DNA of 13,126 nt from CAZKCI01 sp964584165 (GTDB taxonomy: Bacteria > Auribacterota > Erginobacteria > Erginobacterales > CAZKCI01), in the NCBI GenBank assembly GCA_964584165.1, contig CAZOYW010000062.1:1-13126 (forward strand). The letters run 5' to 3'. The position numbers were made by a program, and so were the translations under genes. Of this stretch, positions 7,049 to 12,488 are shown piece after piece (the stretch's first letter is position 1; the number at the start of each line of letters is the position of its first letter). The notes under the pieces are model-generated. The model was not told the origin of the DNA, searched no databases, and worked only from the letters and a program-made list of their open reading frames with translations.

Positions 7049-7138
7049 GGGGCTGGGCCGCCGCTGTAGGCCCGGACTGTGTCCGGGCGCGACGGGGCTT
7101 GGCCGCCGCTGTAGGCCCGCTCTATGAGCGGGCGCGAC
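7049..7138 (+). repeat. Family B: two tandem 45-bp hairpin repeats
   Basis: 7049-7093 and 7094-7138 are 45-bp direct repeats. Both begin GGGGCT, continue through GGCCGCCGCTGTAGG and end GGCGCGAC. Each holds a hairpin whose stem differs: CCCGGAC-TGT-GTCCGGG (7071-7087) and CCCGCTC-TAT-GAGCGGG (7116-7132). The flanks are nearly constant, the stems vary, and pairing is kept. Confidence 0.85.
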
Positions 7139-7170
7139 GGGCCTGCCGCCGGTTCACAGAACCGGCCTAC
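7139..7170 (-). repeat. Family B: inverted copy of the hairpin repeat
   Basis: The stem GCCGGTT (7148-7154), loop CACAG and AACCGGC (7160-7166) are followed by CTAC. Read on the minus strand this is GTAGGCCGGTT..., the same GTAGGCC entry as the two preceding direct copies. The hairpin and its CTAC flank recur identically at 9928-9950. Confidence 0.75.
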
Positions 7171-7197
7171 TCCCCCCGGTCACTTCTGACTTCTGCC

Positions 7198-9621
7198 TTA
7201 TCTCGTCACCGGCACGTCCGAAGAACCGCCGAAGTAGACCCTGGTGATGTTCCTCACCGACCACATCCCGTCCGAGTAGCGGAAGATCCCGATGTCGTCG
7301 CGGCCGTCCCCGTCGTAGTCGCCGGGGAAGGGCACGCTGGGGCTCCCGCCGAAGTAGGCCGAGGTGAGGTCGCGGACCCGCCAGAGGCCGGTCGAGGGCC
7401 GGTAGATCGCCGCCTCCCAGACCTGGTCCCCGTCGTAGTTCCCGGGGACGGGGTTGTCCGTGGAGTTCCCCAGATAGACGCGGGTGAGGTTCCGGATCGC
7501 CCAGAGGCCGTCGGGTTTGTAGATGGCGAGGTCGAGCGTGTCGTCGATGGAGTAGAAGCCCGGCACGGGGTAGTCGGCCGATCCGCCGAAGTAGACCCGC
7601 GTGATGTCCTTGACCGCCCAGAGGCCCAGCGAGGGGCGGTAGAGACCGAAGTCGGCCGATCCGTCGCCGTTGTAGTCGCCGGGGCGGATGTAGTCGTTGA
7701 TCTGTCCGAAGTAGACCCGGGTGATGTTCCGGACCGCCCAGAGGTTCTCGCTCCCCCGAAAGATCGAGATGTCGGTGATCCCGTCGCCGTCGTAGTCGGC
7801 GGGGACGGGCTGGTCGAGCGAGTTGCCGAGGTAGACCCGGGTGACGTTCCGGACCGACCACATCCCGGTCGAGGGGCGGTAGAGGACGATGTCGGAGGCG
7901 CCGTCGCCGTCGAAGTCGGTGTGGTAGTTGTTCCGGGAGATCGGCCCCGGTGTCGGCGTCTTCACGGAGATGGGCGTGTTGGTCGGTTCCGGGACAAAGG
8001 GCGTCTTCGTGGGCTCCGGGACGAAAGGCGTCTTGGTCGGCTCCGGCAGGAAGGGTGTCAGCGTCGGCTCAGGCGTCGGTGGGGGCGTGAGCGTCGGTAT
8101 GGGCGTCGGCGTCCCCGGGAGGGGGGAGGGCGTGGGGACGGGCGAGGTGAACTTGAGCCGGGCCAGGAAGGCCTCGTCGAACCAGGGGCTGTTGTTCGAA
8201 GGCTGGTAGGGGTTCGAGGTGGGGAAGTCGTAGGATTTCGTCGTCCCGGCGACCCAGTGCCGTCCCTGCCCGTCGACGGTGACGAAGTTCGCCTTGTCGG
8301 CGTCGATCCCGCCGAGGTAGGTGGAGTAGAGGAGGGAAGTCCCGCCGGCCGACAGAGCCGCGACGAAGGCGTCGTTGACGATGGCGGTCTGCGACGAGAA
8401 GGACGACTGGTAGGCGTTTTGGACCGGGAAGTCGGTCGATTGCGTGCCGCCGGCGAGGAGTATGCGCCCCGCCGAATCCAGGGCAAGCGAGTAGGCGATG
8501 TCGGCGCCGGTCCCCCCGAGATAGGAGGAATAGAGGAGAGCCGATCCGGACGAGGAGAACTCGAAGACGAGGGCGTCGTCGGAGCCGGCCCGCGAGGCCT
8601 GGTAGGGGTTGACCGTGGGGAAGAAGGTGCTGGAGGTGTTCCCGCAGACGAAGGCGTTTCCGTCCCCGTCGGCCAAGATGGTCATGCCGTATTCGAGTCC
8701 GATCGTCCCGAGATAGGTCGAGTAGTCGAGTTCGCTCCCGATGGAGTTGATGCAGGCGACAAAGATGTCCATCGAGCCGTTGTTCGATCCCTGGTAGGCG
8801 CTCACCAGGGGGAAGTTGGTGGAGTTGGTGGAACCGGTGATGTAGACGCGTTTCTCGGCGTCGATGGCGATATCGTTGCCGTTTTCGATGCCGGCCCCCC
8901 CCAGGTAGGTGGAGTAGTAGAGGGACGAGCCGTCGGAGTTGAAGACGGTGACGAAGCAGTCGTAAATGGCGCCGGAGGTGGCGTTGCTGAACTGGATGGC
9001 GTCCTGGACGGGGAAGTTCTGCGAATTGGTGGAGCCCGCGAGGTAGGCCCGCCCCGCCGTGTCGATAGCGAGTCCGCTGCCGTGGCTGGAGGAGTCGGAC
9101 ATGGTTTCGATGCCGGCGCCGCCCAGATAGGTCGAGAAGACCAGTGCCGAGCCGGTGGAGGAGAGCTTGGCCAGGAAGGCGTCGGCGGCGGTGCTGGCAG
9201 ACCCCTGGTTGAAGGCCGCCTGGTAGGCGTTGAAAATCGGGAAGTTCGACGACTGGGCGGAGCCCGCCAGGTAGACCTCGCGGTTCGCGTCGACGGCGAT
9301 GTCATAGCCGTTGTCGATGTAGTTCCCGCCGAGATAGGTCGAAAAGATCAGCGAACCGCCGTCGGAGGAGAGCTTGGCCGCGTAGACGTTGTAGATCCCG
9401 CCTCTCGATGCCTGGTAGGGGTTGAGCGTGGGGAAGTCTTCGGAGTTGGCGTCTCCCACGACATAGATGGCGCCAGCTGTGTCGAAGGCGACGGCCCGCC
9501 CGCGGTCGTGACCGGAGCCGCCCAGGAAGGTCGAGTATTCGAGTTCGAGCGTCTGGGAGAAAAGCGGCGTGGCGGTTGCGACGAGTGTCAGGGCGACGGC
9601 GGCGGTCAAAAGCTTCTTCAT
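7198..9621 (-). CDS. Secreted SBBP beta-propeller / VCBS-repeat protein
   Basis: 807 aa. The start at 9621 is fixed by an AAGGAGG ribosome binding site 8 nt upstream and by a signal peptide (MKKLLTAAVALTLVATATPLFSQ). Residues about 24-488 hold seven SBBP repeats, each opening with a variant of YSTYLGG followed by AxDxxGxxYxxGxTxSxxFP, enough for a closed seven-bladed propeller. A Pro/Thr linker (about 489-563) contains PEPTKTPFV repeats. Residues about 564-807 hold six units of about 40 aa of the form DYDGDGxxDIxIYRPSxGxWxVRNxTRVYFG. These are FG-GAP/VCBS-like, and DxDGDG would bind calcium. Units 4 and 5 (FYSIDD, NYDGDQ) have lost that loop. There is no anchor or enzyme domain, so a surface or extracellular binding or structural role is likely; the ligand is unknown. 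The gene sits between two clusters of hairpin repeats. Confidence 0.92.
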   Translation of the reverse strand: MKKLLTAAVALTLVATATPLFSQTLELEYSTFLGGSGHDRGRAVAFDTAGAIYVVGDANSEDFPTLNPYQASRGGIYNVYAAKLSSDGGSLIFSTYLGGNYIDNGYDIAVDANREVYLAGSAQSSNFPIFNAYQAAFNQGSASTAADAFLAKLSSTGSALVFSTYLGGAGIETMSDSSSHGSGLAIDTAGRAYLAGSTNSQNFPVQDAIQFSNATSGAIYDCFVTVFNSDGSSLYYSTYLGGAGIENGNDIAIDAEKRVYITGSTNSTNFPLVSAYQGSNNGSMDIFVACINSIGSELDYSTYLGTIGLEYGMTILADGDGNAFVCGNTSSTFFPTVNPYQASRAGSDDALVFEFSSSGSALLYSSYLGGTGADIAYSLALDSAGRILLAGGTQSTDFPVQNAYQSSFSSQTAIVNDAFVAALSAGGTSLLYSTYLGGIDADKANFVTVDGQGRHWVAGTTKSYDFPTSNPYQPSNNSPWFDEAFLARLKFTSPVPTPSPLPGTPTPIPTLTPPPTPEPTLTPFLPEPTKTPFVPEPTKTPFVPEPTNTPISVKTPTPGPISRNNYHTDFDGDGASDIVLYRPSTGMWSVRNVTRVYLGNSLDQPVPADYDGDGITDISIFRGSENLWAVRNITRVYFGQINDYIRPGDYNGDGSADFGLYRPSLGLWAVKDITRVYFGGSADYPVPGFYSIDDTLDLAIYKPDGLWAIRNLTRVYLGNSTDNPVPGNYDGDQVWEAAIYRPSTGLWRVRDLTSAYFGGSPSVPFPGDYDGDGRDDIGIFRYSDGMWSVRNITRVYFGGSSDVPVTR

Positions 9622-9629
9622 CGGCAAAT

Positions 9630-9636
9630 CCTCCTT
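9630..9636 (-). promoter_or_regulatory. Ribosome binding site of the propeller protein
   Basis: AAGGAGG on the minus strand, 8 nt before the ATG at 9621. It decides this start over the in-frame upstream starts, which would add about 74 residues read from intergenic repeats. Confidence 0.85.
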
Positions 9637-9664
9637 CCCGGCGTCCCGGATTGGTTTGGGGTGC

Positions 9665-9673
9665 ATTATACCA
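9665..9673 (-). promoter_or_regulatory. Extended -10 promoter for the propeller protein
   Basis: TGGTATAAT on the minus strand is a perfect -10 hexamer with the TGn extension. No -35 match lies at 16-18 bp, which is typical of extended -10 promoters. Transcription would start near 9658, giving a leader of about 37 nt that contains the ribosome binding site. Confidence 0.6.
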
Positions 9674-9740
9674 AAAGCTTGGATTCGGGGAGGAGGAATG
9701 TCGGACGCATGTATCCGGTCGCGCCGGGCCTGGCGGGCCT

Positions 9741-9836
9741 GACGCCGCTTCACACCTGTCCGCCGATCCGGCCGACGTAGCCAAAGGCTACTTGGGCGGA
9801 GTCGGCAGCCTGGGCGGAGGCGGAGAAGCGGCCTAC
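9741..9836 (-). repeat. Family B hairpin repeat split by an inserted block
   Basis: The arms GCCGCTT (9744-9750) and AAGCGGC (9826-9832), with GAC before and CTAC after, match the family B layout seen intact at 9925-9950. Here the 5-nt loop is replaced by about 75 nt. The inserted block has its own nested hairpins: GTAGCC-AAA-GGCTAC (9777-9791), enclosed by GCCGAC (9771-9776) and GTCGGC (9801-9806). Confidence 0.6.
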
Positions 9837-9860
9837 AGAGCATGGCGGGCCTGGCCGTTT

Positions 9861-9887
9861 GTAGGCCCCGACAAAGTCGGAGCGTGC
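9861..9887 (+). repeat. Family B hairpin repeat
   Basis: GTAGGCC (9861-9867) is followed by the hairpin CCGAC-AAA-GTCGG (9868-9880) and then AGCGTGCCGGGCTTGGCCGCC. The flanks follow the units at 7049-7138 while the stem is different again. Just after it, 9896-9908 repeats GGCCGCCGGTTCAC, the start of another unit whose closing arm is missing. Confidence 0.65.
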
Positions 9888-9924
9888 CGGGCTTGGCCGC
9901 CGGTTCACATCGCGCGCCGGGGCT

Positions 9925-9950
9925 GACGCCGGTTCACAGAACCGGCCTAC
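9925..9950 (-). repeat. Family B hairpin repeat, intact inverted copy
   Basis: GCCGGTT (9928-9934), loop CACAG, AACCGGC (9940-9946), then CTAC. Hairpin and CTAC are identical to 7148-7170. It directly abuts the family A repeat that starts at 9951. Confidence 0.75.
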
Positions 9951-9976
9951 ATCGGGGCAGGAATGCCCCTCCCACA
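9951..9976 (-). repeat. Family A hairpin repeat, copy 1
   Basis: ATC, then stem GGGGCA-GGAA-TGCCCC, then the constant flank CTCCCACA (TGTGGGAG on the minus strand). Its right end touches the AAGG ribosome binding site of the methyltransferase gene. The unit recurs at 10972-10997. Confidence 0.8.
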
Positions 9977-9979
9977 AGG
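9976..9979 (+). promoter_or_regulatory. Ribosome binding site for the isoaspartate methyltransferase
   Basis: AAGG, 9 nt before the GTG at 9989. It supports the GTG start that gives a lipoprotein signal, over the in-frame ATG at 9842, which would translate through intergenic repeats. Confidence 0.55.
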
Positions 9980-9988
9980 TGCTATATT

Positions 9989-10699
9989 GTGAGCGTGAGA
10001 GCGCCCGTCATTTGCTTCCTCGCCGCCTGCCTATTCGCCCTTCCCTCCTGCGAACGGGTGGCCGGAGAGGACCTTGCCGCCCTCCGTGATCGGATGGTCA
10101 AGGACCAGATCGAGGAACGGGGGGTCGCGGACCCGCGCGTCCTTCAGGCGATGCGCAAGGTCCCCCGCCACGAGTTCGTTCCACCCGCCCTCCGCCCCGC
10201 CGCCTACGACGACCGCCCCCTCCCGATCGGCGAGGGGCAGACGATCTCCCAGCCCTACATCGTCGCCTTCATGACCGAGGCGCTGAAGCTCCGTCCGGGA
10301 GACCGGGTTCTGGAAGTCGGGACCGGATCGGGCTACCAGGCGGCGGTCCTCGACGAGATCGCCTCCGAGGTCTTTTCGATCGAGATCCTGCCGGAGCTGG
10401 CCCGTTCCGCCGAGGAGCGCCTGAAGCGGCTGGGCTACGGGAAGGTGAGGGTCCGCGCCGGCGACGGCTACTACGGCTGGCCGGAGGCGGGACCCTTCGA
10501 CGCGATCATCGTCACCGCCGCCCCGGAGGCGGTCCCGCCCCGGCTCGTCGAGCAGTTGCAGGAGGGGGGGAGGATGGTGATACCGGTAGGGGAGGAGTGG
10601 TCGGGTCAGGAGCTGATCCGCCTGACCAAGCGCGACGGGAAGATCGAGACGGAGAACCTCCTCCCCGTCCGCTTCGTCCCCCTCACGGGGGAGCACTGA
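9989..10699 (+). CDS. pcm: Protein-L-isoaspartate O-methyltransferase, predicted lipoprotein
   Basis: 236 aa from the GTG at 9989; a GTG at 9995 is an alternative. The enzyme methylates isoaspartyl residues in damaged proteins using S-adenosylmethionine, starting their repair. Family blocks are all present: DQIEERGVADPRVLQAM, KVPRHEFVP, YDDRPLPIGEGQTISQPYIVAFM, the SAM-binding motif VLEVGTGSGYQAAVL, DAIIVTAAPEAVP, and GGRMVIPVG. Ahead of the enzyme domain lies a hydrophobic stretch, VICFLAACLFALPSC, which reads as a signal peptide with a lipobox (LPSC, Cys near residue 21). This predicts export and lipid anchoring, unlike the cytoplasmic enzyme of E. coli; SAM supply outside the cytoplasm would be a problem. 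No promoter was recognised. A 12-bp palindrome CTGAATATTCAG (10696-10707) overlaps the stop codon. Confidence 0.93.
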   Translation: MSVRAPVICFLAACLFALPSCERVAGEDLAALRDRMVKDQIEERGVADPRVLQAMRKVPRHEFVPPALRPAAYDDRPLPIGEGQTISQPYIVAFMTEALKLRPGDRVLEVGTGSGYQAAVLDEIASEVFSIEILPELARSAEERLKRLGYGKVRVRAGDGYYGWPEAGPFDAIIVTAAPEAVPPRLVEQLQEGGRMVIPVGEEWSGQELIRLTKRDGKIETENLLPVRFVPLTGEH

Positions 10700-10750
10700 A
10701 TATTCAGCACCTGCTATCTCTGATTTTCCTGATTCGGGGCAAGAGCATGG

Positions 10751-10775
10751 ATCGGGGCGAGACGCCCCTCCCACA
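10751..10775 (-). repeat. Family A hairpin repeat, copy 2
   Basis: Stem GGGGCG-AGA-CGCCCC with flank CTCCCACA. With one base before and two after (10750-10777, 28 nt) it is identical to the copy inside aroA at 12121-12148. Confidence 0.85.
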
Positions 10776-10806
10776 ATAGGTTGGAGAAGATCGTCTCCCC
10801 GGAAGT

Positions 10807-10832
10807 TGTGGGAGCGCCGTCCCCGGCGCGAT
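10807..10832 (+). repeat. Family A hairpin repeat, copy 3
   Basis: Flank TGTGGGA, stem GCGCCG-TCCC-CGGCGC, then GAT. Orientation is opposite to copy 2, and the stem sequence is different but fully paired. Further on, CGGG (10838-10841) can pair with CCCG (10850-10853), followed by ATTTTTATTT; this could be a weak terminator for the methyltransferase gene. Confidence 0.8.
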
Positions 10833-10876
10833 CAGGCCGGGATCGAGGCCCCGATTTTTATTTGGATCTTATGGCG

Positions 10877-10902
10877 ATCGGGGCAGGGATGTCCCTCCCC
10901 CA
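10877..10902 (-). repeat. Family A hairpin repeat, copy 4 (degenerate)
   Basis: ATCGGGGCA-GGGA-TGTCCC followed by CTCCCCCA. One stem pair is G-T and the constant flank has a C for A change, so this copy looks slightly decayed. Confidence 0.7.
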
Positions 10903-10936
10903 GATCCGCGCTTTCGAGCCTCCCCGAGACTGACCC

Positions 10937-10960
10937 GTGGGAGCGACATTCCTGTCGCGA
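10937..10960 (+). repeat. Family A hairpin repeat, copy 5
   Basis: Flank GTGGGA, perfect stem GCGACA-TTCC-TGTCGC, then GA. Four of the six stem positions match copies 1 and 6 on this strand (GGGGCA); the two changes are compensated in the other arm. Confidence 0.8.
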
Positions 10961-10971
10961 GCCAGATCCGC

Positions 10972-10997
10972 ATCGGGGCAGGAATGCCCCTCCCACA
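10972..10997 (-). repeat. Family A hairpin repeat, copy 6
   Basis: Identical over 26 nt to copy 1 at 9951-9976: stem GGGGCA-GGAA-TGCCCC and flank CTCCCACA. It ends 26 bp before the stop of aroA. The 324-bp gap 10700-11023 contains only these repeats and no gene I can support. Confidence 0.8.
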
Positions 10998-11023
10998 AAT
11001 CACGGCGATGATTACTTCGTGCC

Positions 11024-12358
11024 TTAGTCTCTTGGTGGCAGATTTAAAAACAAGTCGAAGAAGGTCGGGAAGGTCTTGGCGACGCAGAAGGGGTCCTTGA
11101 TCGCAATACCCGGCACCTTGAGTCCGGCCAGAGAGAAGGCCATCGCGATCCGGTGGTCGCGGTAGGTCTCGATCTCCGCTGCCCGGAGCCGCCCTCCCTC
11201 GACGACGATCGCGTCCGGAAGCTCGGCGGCCTTCCCGCCGATCCGCCGGATCTCGTTCGCCACCGCGCGGATCCGGTCCGACTCCTTGAAGCGCAAGTTG
11301 GCGACGTTCACGATCCGGGTCGGCCCGGGGACGAAGAGGGCGGCGACCGCCAGGGTGGGGACCAGGTCGGGCATGTCGTTGAGGTCGGCCTCGATGGCGC
11401 GGACGACCGGCCCCTCCACCTCGGTCCACCCCTCCCCCCGCCGGACCTTGGCTCCCATCCGCTCCAGGACCTCGACGAAGCGGGCGTCGCCCTGGATCGA
11501 GCTCTCCCCGATGTTCGTCACCCGCACGCGCCCCCCCGCGACCGCCGCCGCCCCCCAGAAGTAGGAGGCGGAGGAGGCGTCGCCCTCCACCAGGTAGTCC
11601 CGCCCGCGATATTTCCGTCCCGCGGGGACGCGGAAGGTTCTCCACCCCTCGCGCTCGATCTCGACGCCGAAGTCGGCCATCATCCGGATCGTCATCTCCA
11701 CGTAGGGGCGGGAGACGAGTTCCCCCGCGATCCGGACGAGCAGGTCCCGGCCGGCGCCGGGGCCGCTCAGGAGGAGGGCGGAGAGGAACTGGGAGGAGAC
11801 GTCGCCCGCGAGCGCGCACTCGCCGCCTTTGAGCCCGCGCGCCTCGATCTCGACCGGGGGGCAGCCGTTGCCCTCGACCGACCGGGCCTCGACGCCCAGC
11901 GCGCGCAGCGAGTCGAGAAGGGGGCCGATCGGGCGCTCCCGCATCCGCTCGTTCCCGTCGAGGGTGAAGCGCCCCCGGCCGAGGGAGACGAGGGCGGAGA
12001 GGAAACGGATCGTCGTCCCGGAGTTCGCCGCGTCGAGCGAAGCGCCGGGGGAGGGGACCCTCCCCCCACGGCCGGCGATGCGCAGGGGGCGGGATTCTTC
12101 GCCATGATCGAGCCGGATGGGATCGGGGCGAGACGCCCCTCCCACAATCACTGGATCGGGACCGGCGATGGAGAAGCCGAGAGAGCGGAGACAGCGGATC
12201 ATGACGAGGGTGTCCTCGCTCTCCAGCCAGTTCCGGAGAACGGTCGTCCCTTCCGCCAGGGCGGCGATGACGAGCGCCCGGTTGGTGATGGACTTCGAGC
12301 CGGGGAGGGAGACGTCCGCGTCGAGGGGGCCGCGGGGGGTTATGGAGATGGTATCCAT
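11024..12358 (-). CDS. aroA: 5-enolpyruvylshikimate-3-phosphate synthase
   Basis: 444 aa. It joins shikimate-3-phosphate and phosphoenolpyruvate, the sixth step of the shikimate pathway to chorismate and aromatic amino acids, in the cytoplasm. Family motifs in order: LPGSKSITNRAL (18-29, K22 at the active site), AANSGTTIRFL (about 110-120), GNERMRERPIGPLLDSL, GDVSSQFLSALL, LNDMPDLVPTLAV with the catalytic-type aspartate, NLRFKESDRI, YRDHRIAMAF and VAKTFPTFFDLF. All key positions look intact. The ATG at 12358 is preferred; a TTG two codons upstream is possible. No good ribosome binding site is seen. Residues about 69-90 are an extra segment between the LGF strand and PLRIAG. Of these, 71-80 (IVGGASRPDP) are encoded by a family A hairpin repeat. 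No other shikimate gene is in view. Confidence 0.95.
   Translation of the reverse strand: MDTISITPRGPLDADVSLPGSKSITNRALVIAALAEGTTVLRNWLESEDTLVMIRCLRSLGFSIAGPDPVIVGGASRPDPIRLDHGEESRPLRIAGRGGRVPSPGASLDAANSGTTIRFLSALVSLGRGRFTLDGNERMRERPIGPLLDSLRALGVEARSVEGNGCPPVEIEARGLKGGECALAGDVSSQFLSALLLSGPGAGRDLLVRIAGELVSRPYVEMTIRMMADFGVEIEREGWRTFRVPAGRKYRGRDYLVEGDASSASYFWGAAAVAGGRVRVTNIGESSIQGDARFVEVLERMGAKVRRGEGWTEVEGPVVRAIEADLNDMPDLVPTLAVAALFVPGPTRIVNVANLRFKESDRIRAVANEIRRIGGKAAELPDAIVVEGGRLRAAEIETYRDHRIAMAFSLAGLKVPGIAIKDPFCVAKTFPTFFDLFLNLPPRD
12122..12146 (-). repeat. Family A hairpin repeat, copy 7, inside aroA
   Basis: Same 25 nt as copy 2: stem GGGGCG-AGA-CGCCCC and flank CTCCCACA. It lies in the aroA reading frame and supplies codons for about residues 71-80 without a frameshift or stop. 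Confidence 0.9.
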
Positions 12359-12368
12359 GTGCAAGCTT

Positions 12369-12488
12369 GGTTAATAGGTTCGGGTAAGGATGTGGATTTG
12401 GTCGATGGGTAAGGTTGATGGTGCGGCCCGGCTAGCGTGCACTTAACCCTGACCCATTTACCAGTCCCACTTCCTAACCCTTACCCAT
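12369..12488. repeat. Long imperfect palindrome upstream of aroA
   Basis: The left part (12369-12424) and the reverse complement of the right part (12437-12488) share the same words in the same order: GGGTAAGG, TGGT, ATGGGT, GGTT and GTGC, with small gaps. The centre is ggcccggctagc. The right end includes the stop codon and last residues (VDG) of the next gene. It fills the gap before aroA, so it would sit in a transcript reading into aroA. It is related in design and centre to 765-869. Confidence 0.65.

Noticed and set aside
7970..8130. Tandem DNA repeats in the propeller gene as an independent minisatellite element
   Set aside because: They encode the Pro/Thr linker (PEPTKTPFV units) in frame and are explained by the protein.
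7012..9780. A 922-codon open frame on the plus strand opposite the propeller protein
   Set aside because: It mirrors the repeats of the real gene (VDPGDVPDRPE-like runs) and begins and ends inside intergenic hairpin repeats. The minus-strand gene has a signal peptide, a ribosome binding site and clear domains.
9842..9988. An N-terminal extension of the isoaspartate methyltransferase from ATG 9842
   Set aside because: The added 49 codons run through family B and A hairpin repeats and give Arg/Gly/Pro-rich sequence, while the GTG at 9989 has a ribosome binding site and starts a signal peptide.
10750..10997. The packed repeats as a CRISPR array
   Set aside because: Repeats are in both orientations, differ in stem sequence, have irregular spacing and no uniform spacers, and no cas gene is present.
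11153..12412. A 419-codon open frame on the plus strand opposite aroA
   Set aside because: Antisense shadow of a gene with a complete set of EPSP synthase motifs; no recognisable domain of its own.
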